A stretch of 64,000 bases of DNA from Centrapalus pauciflorus (lineage: Eukaryota > Streptophyta > Magnoliopsida > Asterales > Asteraceae): contig JAANYP010004335.1 in assembly GCA_020465985.1 (NCBI GenBank), positions 496,001-560,000 of the forward strand, in the 5' to 3' direction. Under the pieces are notes generated by a model. The model worked only from the letters and a program-made list of their open reading frames with translations. It had not been told where the DNA came from and made no database searches. Every line of letters begins with the position of its first letter. Position 1 is the stretch's first letter. This document shows positions 47,575 to 58,124 of this stretch, one piece after another. A program made the position numbers and the translations under genes.

Positions 47575-49598
47575 TGTGACACCCTTGCCACAACAACCAC
47601 CATTTACAAAACACCCAGGATTAATTACCAACATACCATAACATAATGATCTGATAACCTAATTAGATTGCGGAAGCATTAAAATAAATAAATAAGGTAA
47701 AGCAACAGTGTCAAAACACTCTACAGTACTACAAGGTACCGAATCTAAGTCTACATACTCAAAGTTTATTACAATCATCCCAAAATATATTACAACACTT
47801 TTCCAAAGCATAGTTACCGATTGAGTAGTAGAAATCTTCCAAGAACTTCACACACGACCTAACTAGAAGGTCCGGCAGTAGACTTTCCCTTTCCTGTAAA
47901 AATAAAGCAACTGAGAGGTAAGCGAATGCTTAGTGAATACACAGATTACGCATTCTATAAATCTTTATGAAGCCCCAAGAGTAACACCGATGACAAACAT
48001 CGTATACCCTCTTCGTACACCAAGTACGGACCAGAGCCGCAGCCCCTTCGAGCCCAAAGCTCGGCATTAAACATACCATCTGAGACAAACGTACGATCGG
48101 AGATGACATACTGCCTACCAGAACCTCGGAGGGATCAGCTCCAGGTCATATAGCGCAGTAACATCGGAGTAATTGATGCGACCCACCGGTCCATCACTAG
48201 ATGCACAACAATCGAACGGACATGCAACAAGTATGAATGTGCATCTAAATCTACGCAAGTTAGTAGAATTCCAAACAATAAATGAAACAACAGGTCTCAG
48301 CAGGCAAAGCTAACATAAAACAGATATAAACATGCGAAATCTAATGTACTCACAGTAGGTGCGTTAATAAAACTTCAATATTATTTCTCTTCGGGCTTTC
48401 AACCGGATCCACAAAGTACCCCACCGTGGGTTAAATAACACCACAAGGGACCTGTAAGTCAGTTGTAACAACACATCGTGTCAATAACCGTTTAATTCCA
48501 TAAAACCAAGTTTTATAAGTTTTGCAATATTTTTCCCCCATTCCGGATCCATGTCCAAACTCGAACCACAACTAAGTTTGAACCCAACTCAGGTTCAAAC
48601 CTTATCTTTGAATAACTTTTGTTATTTTATGTGTTGTCTGTGTGTTTCATTTAAAATATTCAAGTTTAGAGAGTGAGTTTCAATTTTTAGGCATCAAATT
48701 CGAATTTTAGGGGCTAAATTCGAACCCCATTCGAATTTAGGGACTAAACTCGAACCCATTGGGGTTAAACTCGAACCCATTGGGGTTAAACTCGAACCCC
48801 ATCTCGAGTTTAAGGGTTAAATTCGAAACCCATGGTGTTAAATTCGAATACATGCTCGAATTTAGTACCAAAATCGAGTTTGTTCTTGCATTTCGACTTT
48901 GTTCTTGGCATTCTCGAGTTTGTTCATCTTTACAGCTTAAATCATACATTTCTAAGCCTAAAATCATGAATATGTTAAGTATCAAGCCTAGATTCGATTA
49001 TATTACGCATACTCTATCATATTCTAGCTAAAACTCAAGCAAAATCAGCTTTATTCATGCAAGAAATGACAAATTCGAATTTCATGTCTTCAACACCGAG
49101 ATATATAAACTTAAAAGGGTCGATTCTTACCTTAATTCGTACGAAATCAAGAATCCAACCGTAGACTGTTGTAGTATTCCTCGAGATCTTTCGGATTACG
49201 TATAAATCTCGATAATCGGCCGGTCGGTTTGAGAGATAATCTAGAGAGAAGTAGAGAGAGTTTCTAGAGAGAGAGAGAGAGAGAGTGTAGAGAGAGAGAG
49301 TGAAGAGTGTGAAATGAAAGGCTTTTAGCCTTTTTATTCCCGTCTTTTCCATTTTGCACATTTCACCCCTCAACTTAACCGGTTCCATAAAATATTGATT
49401 TATTTTTAGTTTTATCATCACTAACTTTTATAATTCATAACACTCCATAATAATAATTCAGAGTTCTCAATTTTCTTAAAATAACAACAAACTTTTAAAT
49501 ATCCCAAACACATAATCATTACTCATAATTCAACTTAAGTATAAATTATCTGTCTAAATAAATCTTAAATTACAGTAATTGAATTCGAGGATGTTACA
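47575..49598 (-). repeat. Right LTR of Gypsy 2 (5' LTR)
   Basis: 2024 bp. Near 48752-48800 it has two extra copies of a 20-bp unit (cattggggttaaactcgaac) absent from the left LTR, and a longer GA run near 49265. Otherwise nearly identical to the left LTR. Confidence 0.95.
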
Positions 49599-49603
49599 TT
49601 ATT

Positions 49604-50066
49604 CTTTTAACATTTAGATGTGTTTTTAATGATAAAAAACTTAAAATCATGCTTTCATATATAAGAAATTTTTTTGATTCAATTGATTATTAACGAAAAT
49701 TTAAATCAATTATGATTGTTAACATAATAATAAATATTAATGTACAAATTTTAAGATTGAAAATGGATTTTAAATTGATGCATTTAATATATGCTCAAGT
49801 ATTTAACCTTTAGTTTAAATTTAAAAAAAAAACTATAAATCAGTTAGATCATTTTAGATAAATCAATTAAGGTAAATTAGAGGTATACTAAGGAAGTATT
49901 TAAAATTATTTAATTATATTAGTTTCCATTTAGGTATTTGAATTTTTAAAAATAAATTAGATGAGTTAATTTAGAGAGTTATATTAGGAAAAATGAGTGA
50001 GAAAATGAAATCTTGGAGAGCTGTGAGAGCGACACGTGACATTAATTATTTTGATTTAGTAATATA
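49604..50066 (-). mobile_element. Helitron, 5' half (continuation across Gypsy 2)
   Basis: Read on the minus strand it begins 'tatattactaaatcaaaataattaatgtcacgtgtcgctc', like the 5' parts of the Helitrons at 1348 and 56663 ('tatattatagtaaaacaaaac...atgtcatatgtcactt'). With 40022-40344 it would make an element of about 790 bp. The exact 5' base is not resolved. Confidence 0.45.
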
Positions 50067-50430
50067 CTAGTTTATTACCCGCGTATTACGCGGATATTTT
50101 TAATATATATAAAAATATAATGATATAGAAGGTAAATGTATAAATATTATTTTTTTTAACAAAAAGTATATAAGAATGATATTATTATTTATTATGACCT
50201 ATTAATTTTATATATTTCTAAATATATATGAATAACTTATATATTTTTTAAAACTTTTATTATATTATATTATATATTAAAATTAATAAGTTAGTTGAGT
50301 ATTAGATTTTATTTGATTTGAATTCAAAAGTAGGTTATATAAGATTTAGATAGATATAATTTAAATTTCTTTATTATTTATAAAACCTATAAATGCCACG
50401 TGTCGATTCATGAGAATCGAGTATAGTTAC
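50067..50430 (-). mobile_element. Helitron, minus strand, adjoining the previous one
   Basis: 3' end on the minus strand: hairpin CCGCGTA-A-TACGCGG (50079-50093), a spacer, CTAG (50067-50070), then T. The 5' side near 50390-50430 carries 'gaatcgacacgtggcatttatag'. 5' base not resolved. Lies head-to-tail with the Helitron at 49604-50066. Confidence 0.55.
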
Positions 50431-50448
50431 CCTTTTAACAGTATAATA

Positions 50449-50715
50449 TAGGGGTGAGCGACGGGTACCATTTCCCGAACCCGAACCGGTACCGAATTAA
50501 TATATTCGGTTTTAAAATTAGCTAAAATTCGGTATTCGGTACTCTCGGTTTGGTATTCGGTTTTTAAATTAACTAAAATTCGGTATTCGGGACCGAACCG
50601 GCACCATATAAAAATATACGGTTCGGTATTCGGTTCTTTCAAAACTAATAATTCGGTTTCAGTATTTTTGGGATCGGTACCGGTTCGGTTCGGTCCGGTA
50701 CCGAGCTCACCCCTA
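50449..50715. mobile_element. hAT MITE with CGGTTCGGTATTCGG repeats
   Basis: 267 bp with ends TAGGGGTGAGC and GAGCTCACCCCTA, flanked by the perfect 8-bp duplication GTATAATA (50441-50448, 50716-50723). The interior consists of 'ggtattcggt', 'accgaaccgg' and 'ggtaccggttcggttcgg' words on both strands. No transposase. Confidence 0.93.
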
Positions 50716-50739
50716 GTATAATATATACAAATGGGTTGA

Positions 50740-51183
50740 TGGGACCCGACCCGGTTCCTTTTTCTTTTCTCCCTTCCCTTTTTCTCGGCACACACTAGCA
50801 CACACGCACACGTTCACTCTCTCCCCGGCCCTGCAACCGCCGCCTCAACTCGCCGGCAACCACCAACCACCCTCTACTCTCCATCTCCCTCTCTCTCTCA
50901 TCCCCGCTCTGCCTCCCTCTCGCCTTCGCAGCCAACGGCAGCGGCCTAACCATAGTGCCGCCGCCGTCACAACTCCATCGCCGCCACCGCTCAGCCTCAC
51001 GACGACCACCACCACTCTATCGCCGCCATTCCCTCTGCCTCACTCATTCTCCCTCTCGTTCAACTTCTGCCACCAGCTCACTCATCTCTCGGCCGCCATC
51101 ACCACACAACCACCGCCGCTGACCAGTAACGGCCGCAGGTTTAGCGCCACCAACAAAACCACCACCACCAACCTATATATCAG
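50740..51183 (+). other. Pyrimidine-rich leader, possible 5'UTR exon of the PPR gene
   Basis: Strongly C/T-rich ('tttctcccttccctttttctc', 'ccatctccctctctctctc') then CCG/CCA-rich ('ccgccgccgtcac', 'accaccaccacc'), with no ATG inside. It ends in CAG|GTTTGT at 51183/51184, a fair splice donor. A fair acceptor, TTTTATCCAGCAG, lies at 53719-53731, upstream of the PPR start. This would give a 2.5-kb 5'UTR intron. The exon could equally belong to a separate non-coding transcript. Confidence 0.4.
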
Positions 51184-52105
51184 GTTTGTTTATTATCTTA
51201 CCGTTTAGGTTATTATTCTTTTTATTTCAAATCTAATTTCACATCTATAACTACCTCATAAACATTAACATCAAAACGTGAGTTTAGCAGGGTTTTTTGT
51301 ACTTTGATTTGAATGAAATTGTGAATTACAATTGGTTGATTTGCTACTGATTTCTCGAACGAGGTCAATTAGGGTTTCTGTGTTTATAATCTGATTAAAG
51401 GCTTAATTAGCCAGATTTAGGTTAGTTAATAAATTAGGCCCATTTATTTAGTTTAAATTAACTGAATTGTATTAATATTCAGTTAGGTCCCTCTACTTCT
51501 TATGATTAATTAACTAATTGATATAATGATTACCTAATTACATATTATTATTAGTGTTAATATTATTTTGGGCTTTTAGAAAACTGGGTTATTATATGGC
51601 GATTGATCAACCAACTATTCATAAATAACCATGAGAGAGTAACTTGTAACACTCATGATGGTAATCTAAAACCATAATAACTTGGAAAAAAGGATTAGTT
51701 ACAGCCCTACAAGGAGTTAAGGATTAATAACTTGACACCAACAATACTTTATGTACAAAGTGCTTTAGTATGAGAAGTTTCAAAGTTGTTGACTCGTACA
51801 TGTTGCATTCGTATTTGATTGTCTCATGATACATAAACAAAACAAAGCAATGCAATTCATGAGTTCTTTTAATAATAGTTAATGTTTTCGATACTATGTC
51901 TTTTCAGTTCTACTAATTTAGTATTAAGATAGTTTTTCTGCTTTCCTATTTGTTAGGATGTTAGCTAAATTACAAGATGTTATGTTTAGCAATGGCCTAT
52001 ATCCCATTCTGTTATCCAGCCTCAATGTATGCCCTCTGTTTAACGAGCAGTTGCATATATTTGGATTGGTTTTTGGAAAACCAACCTGGGATATCGGCTT
52101 TAGAG

Positions 52106-52250
52106 TGTAAATGAGCTGAGCTACTTGAGCTCGACTCGTTAAAAGCTTGACTTAAATGAGCCTGAACCGAGCTCGAGCTTATAAATCATTCACGAGCTTG
52201 ACTTGAGCTTTACACACAAAGCTCGAAATGAGTTAGGCATGAGCTCGAGG
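52106..52250. repeat. GAGCTCGA-rich MITE fragment
   Basis: 'gagctcgactcg', 'gagctcgagctt', 'cgagcttgacttgagcttt', 'gagctcgagg' within 145 bp. This word pattern recalls subterminal repeats of hAT MITEs like those at 29878 and 50449. Clear ends and target duplication are not visible. Confidence 0.5.
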
Positions 52251-52941
52251 GAAATTTTGTGTACTTGTCTTTAGTTTCTAGGAAAATGTCACGAGGCACA
52301 AAAATTAAGTAAGCTATGTGAAAAGACAAAAAGTGTGTAGAAATTCATTTATTTTTACATGGATATTCTCTTTATTGATACATTATGTTGTGTGCTTTGG
52401 AACCTTACATAGTAACAACTAAAGGCTTAAAACTTGATCAATTTCCATTTATAAAGGCAGTCTCACTTAAAATTGTTTTCATTATTCTTTCAACTTTGAT
52501 GTGTTGTCAACTTGTCATCATTTGATCTAGTAACAGTTGTCCTAAAGTGTTTGCATTTCTTGCATTTGTAAAGGTCATAAAGGATGTAAATGAAAGTAAT
52601 GTGTCATGAGCTACAATAGATAGCTTGTGTTAAATATTAAAAAAAAACATCTATGCATATTATTTATACACGGAACTTCTCTTTTATGAACATAGTGTTT
52701 TTAGTTTCCTCCTTAGTAACAGTCTTAGTCCCCGTTTGTCTCACGGAATGGAATTTAAAAGTACTTGGATTCTAACTATAGTGTGATTATTATTTTGGAT
52801 TACAAAGATAATGAGTTAGAGTTTGTGTAAATTACATCAAATTTTATTGTTGAAGAAATTCATCATTTCTAGCTAACTTGCTATATATAGTCATAGACTT
52901 CTATTCTAGATGGTTGTCTTTGTTTATTTAACCTTTTTTAA

Positions 52942-52957
52942 GGGGGGGGGGGGGGGG
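52942..52957 (+). repeat. Poly(G) run of 16
   Basis: Sixteen consecutive G after 'tttttttaa'. Such a run is rare in this AT-rich DNA; its exact length is prone to sequencing error. Confidence 0.9.
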
Positions 52958-53422
52958 ACTCTCAGGGTGTTTTCTGTTATAATGGATTAAAATTATGACA
53001 TATAACGAAGAACACAGTAGACAAATGGAAAAAAAAAACATATGCAATTCGTTTATTTATAGTTATAACTGCTTATTTAATGCCTTAGTATGTTGCCATT
53101 TCGTTTTCTCTGTAATAATAATATCAGAAAACTATGTTGCTGTGTGATTATTGAAAAAAAACAAAGAAATGAACGACATGATTGTTACAGATTATTCGTT
53201 TGCAATTGGTCGAATGCAAAAGACCTAATGAACCCAACTAATGAAATAAAAGTAATGCATAACCTTTTCAATGTCAGCATAGCCTCTGTAGATGTTTGGT
53301 TTCCTTCATAAAGAAAATGAATGATATTGACAGAAAATACAGGGTTGTTTAACATGAATATTCTTACCGAAAAATAAATGTCATTAAATATTTCATTTAC
53401 CAGTTTCATACTTTTAGGAGAA

Positions 53423-53680
53423 GGTGTTTGGTTCGCAGATTTTTTTATTTGGGATTTGCATTTTGTAAAAGGATTTGCATTGTGCAGCATTTGCATTTGT
53501 CAGTATTTTATCAAAGAATCTACATTATTTTATAGAAAAACTTTGCTAATATGAAGAATGTAAGGTAACTGAGATTTAAAATCCTAGGGGGAGGCTGGGT
53601 TTTTAGATAACAAAAAAGGAAGAGCTTTAAGAAATCCTGGGATTTTAAATCCTTACCGAAATCTGCAAACCAAACATATC
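53423..53680. mobile_element. PIF-like MITE
   Basis: Left end GGTGTTTGGTTCGCAGAT and right end ATCTGCAAACCAAACATATC are inverted repeats; inner 'gggatttgcattt' faces 'aaatcctgggattttaaatcc'. Same end type as the elements at 14301 and 16548. Target duplication not clear. Confidence 0.65.
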
Positions 53681-53957
53681 ATGAAAAAAGTCGTGAATAA
53701 TTGTTATACCTTTTCATCTTTTATCCAGCAGGAAAAAAGTACATAATATTGGCGGATTCGCGGATAAGAACTCTGCAAGGAAGATTGAGAAGTAAATTTA
53801 TATTCAGAAACCGACTCACCATCACCTCGCAGCTTGGATTTGTTGGTTCCATATGTAGGTCTTCATACGCATGAACAATAAAGTTCAGCAGAGACCTACA
53901 CATATTTGTGTCGGTTTGGGCTAAATTTGAACACGGGTCTCTCTTTTGCTCGTAAAT

Positions 53958-55802
53958 ATGTCAAATAAAACTCTATTATCAGCATTCAAGAAATCCATCC
54001 CCAAAATCCCAACTCAACTAAACCCAGATCAAAGAATCGCTAATCTCATTTCCAAATCCATAAAAGCTTCTCAAGTTTTCGATCACATCCAGTTTCCTCC
54101 AACTTCTTTGAACCCCAACGTCATAAACCTCGTCCTCTCAAACACGCACCTGCCACCCCAATCATGCTTCAGTTTCTTTAGTTCCCTCCAACCTGACAAA
54201 TTGAATCTCGTCGAACCATACATTTCACTTTCTTGTCGCCTTTTCAAATCCAAAGAATTTGCCCTAGCTAAGGACCTCTTGAGTCAATTAGCCCACAACA
54301 ATCGTATTGAACAACCTGTCCAAAAAATTACATCTTTTCTTAACGAGAATTATAGGAATGGGTCTAATAAGGTTGTAATAGGGAAGTTGTTTGATACCTT
54401 GTTTCGTGTTTATGCCGACAACGAGAGGTTCGAATTGAGTTTAGAGGTTTTTGATTACATGAAATGTAATGGTTTTAGTAAGATTGATGATAGGTCTTGT
54501 ATGGTCTTTTTGCTTGCAGCAAAGAGGTGTGAAAAGTTCGATTTATTATTGGAGTTTTTTCGTAAAATGGTTGATTCGGGAGTCGTGATAACGGTTTACT
54601 CAATGACAATGGCGGTGTCGGCATTGTGTAAGCTTGGGGAGAATAGTAAGGCAAGAGAATTGATGAACCAAATGATCGCAAGAGGGGTTAAACCCAATGC
54701 GAATACATATAATGCTTTTATCGATGCCCATCTAAAGAAATCAGAGTTTAGGGAAGTAGAGATGATTTTGGATTCAATGAAGACGGAAGGAGTTTCTTTC
54801 ACGGTTGCAACTTATACGCTTCTAATCGATTTCTATTATTCGTTGGGCAACACAAAGGAAGCAGAGAACGTGTTTGATGAAATGTCTAAGAAGGGTATTT
54901 TGGCTGATGTTTATGCGTATACGTCACTGATTAGTTGCAACTGTAAGGCGGGGAAAATGAAAAGGGCTTTCGAGTTGTTCGATGAAATGTCTAAGAGAGG
55001 CCTCGCCCCTAATATCCACACGTATGGAGCGTTGCTCAATGGTGTATGCAAAGCAGGGGAGATGAAAGCTGCCGAGATTTTGTTGATTGAAATGCGACGT
55101 AAAGGTCTTGATGTCAATGATGTTATAGTCAACACATTGATGGATGGGTATTGTAAAAACGGAAACGTCGATGATGCAATTAAGCTACAGAATATGATGG
55201 AGAAGAAGATAGGGTTTGAGCCTAGCGTCGTTTCCTACAATACCATCGCTACCGGTTTGTGTAAAGCGAACCGATACGATGAAGCAAAGACATGGTTGTT
55301 TACGATGGTGGATAGAGGCATAACTCCAAACACACAAAGTTACACGACTTTGATCGATGCGTTTTGTAAGCAAGGTGATTTCATTGAAGCTAGACGAGTG
55401 TTTAAGGAGATGAAAAGTAAGGGCGAGAGGCCAAACGTTGTAACGTATAACGCTTTTATCGATGGGTATTGCAAGAAAGGATTGATGAAGGAAGCTCATA
55501 GGGTAAGAAGTGAAATGGAAGAGAAAGGGATTATGTCTGATGTATACACTTTTACTTGTTTGGTACACGGGGAATGTATGGCTGGTCGGGTAGACGTTGC
55601 GTTGAAGCTGTTCGATGAAATGCCTCAGAGAGGTTTTGTTCGAAATGTTATAAGTTATACAGCTATGATTGCTGGTTTGTCAAAGGAAGGAAGATCAGAA
55701 GAAGCTTTTAGGTTGTATGATGAGATGAATGATTCTGGTATTTTGCCTGATGATGCTATGTACTCTTCCCTCATTGGGAGTCTTCATAGTGTTAGCAATT
55801 GA
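53958..55802 (+). CDS. P-class pentatricopeptide repeat (PPR) protein
   Basis: 614 residues, single exon, start at ATG 53958 (MSNKTLLSAFKK; the codons before it have no ATG). The basic, Ser/Thr-containing N-terminus fits a mitochondrial or plastid transit peptide. From about residue 140 there are 13 full PPR motifs plus a partial one, almost all exactly 35 residues (the eighth is 36), up to the C-terminus. Typical wordings are NVVTYNAFIDGYCKKG and DVYAYTSLISCNCKAG. There are no E, DYW, SMR or LAGLIDADG additions, so it is a pure P-class RNA-binding protein, expected to bind a single organellar transcript for stability, splicing, end formation or translation. Codon composition is clearly coding, and no frameshift or stop interrupts it. 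I cannot name an Arabidopsis ortholog. A long 5'UTR intron is possible. AATAAA lies 23 bases after the stop. Confidence 0.93.
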   Translation: MSNKTLLSAFKKSIPKIPTQLNPDQRIANLISKSIKASQVFDHIQFPPTSLNPNVINLVLSNTHLPPQSCFSFFSSLQPDKLNLVEPYISLSCRLFKSKEFALAKDLLSQLAHNNRIEQPVQKITSFLNENYRNGSNKVVIGKLFDTLFRVYADNERFELSLEVFDYMKCNGFSKIDDRSCMVFLLAAKRCEKFDLLLEFFRKMVDSGVVITVYSMTMAVSALCKLGENSKARELMNQMIARGVKPNANTYNAFIDAHLKKSEFREVEMILDSMKTEGVSFTVATYTLLIDFYYSLGNTKEAENVFDEMSKKGILADVYAYTSLISCNCKAGKMKRAFELFDEMSKRGLAPNIHTYGALLNGVCKAGEMKAAEILLIEMRRKGLDVNDVIVNTLMDGYCKNGNVDDAIKLQNMMEKKIGFEPSVVSYNTIATGLCKANRYDEAKTWLFTMVDRGITPNTQSYTTLIDAFCKQGDFIEARRVFKEMKSKGERPNVVTYNAFIDGYCKKGLMKEAHRVRSEMEEKGIMSDVYTFTCLVHGECMAGRVDVALKLFDEMPQRGFVRNVISYTAMIAGLSKEGRSEEAFRLYDEMNDSGILPDDAMYSSLIGSLHSVSN

Positions 55803-55824
55803 TTTATTATTATTATTATTATTT

Positions 55825-55830
55825 AATAAA
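55825..55830 (+). terminator. Likely poly(A) signal of the PPR gene
   Basis: AATAAA 23 bases after the TGA, after an (ATT)n tract and followed by T-rich and A-rich stretches. The same block recurs at 57207-57290. Confidence 0.55.
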
Positions 55831-55917
55831 GAGTTTATATTGAAAAAAAAACCATTATGTTTATATAATTTTATCGATTTAGGTCATCCTACGTTTTTAC
55901 GAGTCCTCAAAACCATA

Positions 55918-56662
55918 TCTATACTATATAAAATAAGAAAACCATCTGGAGTTTCTGGACCATTTGATGGAAAGAAATCAATGGTTCAGATTAATGACAA
56001 CTCATAATTATATATGAAATGTCTCTTATACCCTTAATTAAACATATGCCATTTTTTTAATTCATTTTCCAAATTTACTACCTTAATTTAATTAAATTAA
56101 CTTTTCATTTTAATTTTTTCATTAATGAATTAATATTTGCCTAAGATAAATATGTGTCATTATTATCCTTAATGATCATAGTTAAATTCAAATGTAAAAA
56201 TTTGGATTTAAATGTAGAAGTGTAGTAAATAAAATTAAAATTTTTTTGTTAATTATTTTGCTAACAAGATTTAAAATTTAATTGATAAATACTTCAATTG
56301 TGAACAATGATAAATTTTGATTGTTGATTTTCAGATATTTCATTTTTATATTTTATCATTTCAAAATATACACACATTCACATAATTGAAGTTTTTTGTT
56401 TCTTACATTGATATTTCATATTTGAAGTTAATAAAAATTAAAAGAAACATTTTTTACAAACACATATTATCTGTATTTAATAATACAATATAATAATATT
56501 TTTTATTTAATATTAAACAACTACGTATTTTTTTTAGCTTTAATTTAACTAGCTTTCAATTTTTTTTATTGTAATTATATATAAATTTTATAATAATTTA
56601 TTAAAATATAAAAAAATATGTATTTTCTAATTCAAACCATGTAATACGTGAGTTGATTAACC
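55918..56662 (+). mobile_element. Helitron (upstream member of a pair)
   Basis: 5' end TCTATACTATATAAAATAAG directly after an A, as Helitrons insert between A and T. The 3' side has the hairpin-like CATGTAATACGTG (56639-56651) but no good CTAG after the spacer (CCTATA), so the terminus is damaged or overrun by the next copy. No helicase coding. Confidence 0.6.
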
Positions 56663-57197
56663 TATATATTATAGTAAAACAAAACAATTCATGTCATATG
56701 TCACTTCTACAATACAACAAAATTTTATTTTTCCACATCTTTTTTCAAATTTAACACCTTAACTTAATTGCATTAAATTTTAACTTTATTTTTTTTCATT
56801 AATTAATTAGTAATAAATTAGATTTTGTAACATTTAAAATTAATGTTTACCTAAAATAAATATCTATCATTATTATCCATAATAATCATAATTAGATCCA
56901 AATGTAAAATTTTGAATTAGTTGTGGAAATTATTATTATTATGTATAATAAAAGAAAACATCAAATGTCACGTGTCATCTCTACGTTCACCAAAAATATA
57001 ATTACAATTTATAAAAAATAAAAGATAAATACCATTTAATATTTTTTGAAAAGATAAATATACTCTATTTTTTAATCTGTAAATAATAGAAAATAAACAC
57101 AATTATTATTTTTGTATGTTTTTATTTTTACTAGTATACATTTTATATAAATAAATTTAATTAAAAATATTCACGTAATACGTGAGTTATAAACTAG
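56663..57197 (+). mobile_element. Helitron (downstream member of a pair)
   Basis: Starts near 'ctatatattatagtaaaac'. The 3' end has a hairpin CACGTA-A-TACGTG (57172-57184), a 9-base spacer, CTAG (57194-57197), then T. The body repeats blocks of the upstream member: 'tttcaaatttaacaccttaacttaatt', 'gtttacctaaaataaatat', 'cattattatccataataatcat'. Confidence 0.65.
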
Positions 57198-57206
57198 TTT
57201 ATTTTA

Positions 57207-57290
57207 ATTAGAGTTTATATTGAAAAAAATCATAATGTTTATATAGTTTTATCGATTTAGGTCATCCAATGTTTTTTTTTTATGAGTTCT
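57207..57290 (+). repeat. Repeat of the PPR 3' flank
   Basis: 'agagtttatattgaaaaaaa', 'ccataatgtttatatagttttatcgatttaggtcatcc' repeat 55829-55890 with few changes. The two copies flank the Helitron pair exactly. Confidence 0.8.
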
Positions 57291-57494
57291 CAAGTTAGTT
57301 TATCTTGAAATAATAAAATTAATAAAAGTGACATTTTAGTATAAGGTTTATACCCAAAAAAAATCCACCATGTTTATTTTATCGGTTTCTGTGCTTTTTT
57401 TTTTTTTTTTTTTTTGCATATTTTTTCATACTAAATCACTTATAGAATCCATGTAAGTTATATTGTAATTTAGTTGATAAAAGTGATCTATTGA

Positions 57495-57872
57495 TAGGCT
57501 TGACAAACAAACTCATACCCGACAGAGAACCCGTATCTTGACCCCGATTTGACCGGGGATGGAAAATCCCCGATTTAAAATAATGGTGATGGGCGGGGAT
57601 GAGAGCCACTTTGTTCCTCGACTCTGACCCCAGTTTTATCTTATGTTTTAATATAGATTATTATATATATTTAACTTTACAATGTAAATCATTCATTACA
57701 ATATAATGTATTAAATATCATTGTATATAACTTTTCTATGGTTTAAAATACTATTTTTTTCCATTATATTGGTTTTATAAATCTTTTGCATACATTTTTT
57801 TGTTTTAGTTTTATTATGAATTATAAATTATATATGTAAATAACTTAAAACTGTTTGGATTGATTTGTTTAA

Positions 57873-57917
<45 letters not shown>

Positions 57918-58124
57918 ACTAAATTATTATTATAGTTTAAAATTAATAAACTTTTAGGAACTTGAAAAACCCTATTCACTGATGGGGATCGCCGATTGGG
58001 ACGGGTATGATGATAGAAATTCATTTCCCAACGGGATGGGGTCGGGGATGGAGGAGAGGAGTAAGAAGCGGAGATGATCGAGGATGAGAACTAAGATCCC
58101 TGTTCCGCTCCATTGCCATGCCTA
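57495..58124. mobile_element. Non-autonomous hAT element
   Basis: Left end TAGGCTTGACAA; the right end reverse-complemented is TAGGCATGGCAATGG. Flanks TCTATTGA (57487-57494) and TTCATTGA (58125-58132) match 6/8. GGGGATGG/ATCCCC words fill both subterminal parts ('ccggggatggaaaatccccg', 'gggatggggtcggggatgg'). A (TA)n tract lies at 57879-57913. No transposase. Confidence 0.75.

Larger units (their letters stand above)
40350..49598 (-). mobile_element. Ty3/Gypsy LTR retrotransposon 2, coding-complete
   Basis: 9249 bp with perfect 5-bp target duplication TTATT (40345-40349, 49599-49603), two LTRs of ~2.0 kb (the left 2.4 kb with a MITE in it), a perfect iMet primer site and one uninterrupted Gag-Pol frame. 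LTR differences are few by eye apart from the MITE and a 20-bp repeat expansion, so the insertion is recent. The Pol order PR-RT-RH-IN and the C-terminal chromodomain-like tail make it a chromovirus, most like Tekay/Del by motif wording. Confidence 0.95.
51184..53731. other. Non-coding stretch (possible 5'UTR intron)
   Basis: T-rich on the plus strand, like plant introns, without a gene. Contains a repeat rich in GAGCTCGA (52106-52250), a G16 run (52942-52957) and a MITE (53423-53680), listed separately. Short open frames at 53090-53500 have no protein-like features. Confidence 0.45.

Noticed and set aside
53946..53957. Four extra codons (beginning TTG) before the PPR ATG
   Set aside because: A plant nuclear gene should start at the ATG at 53958; TTG initiation is not supported.
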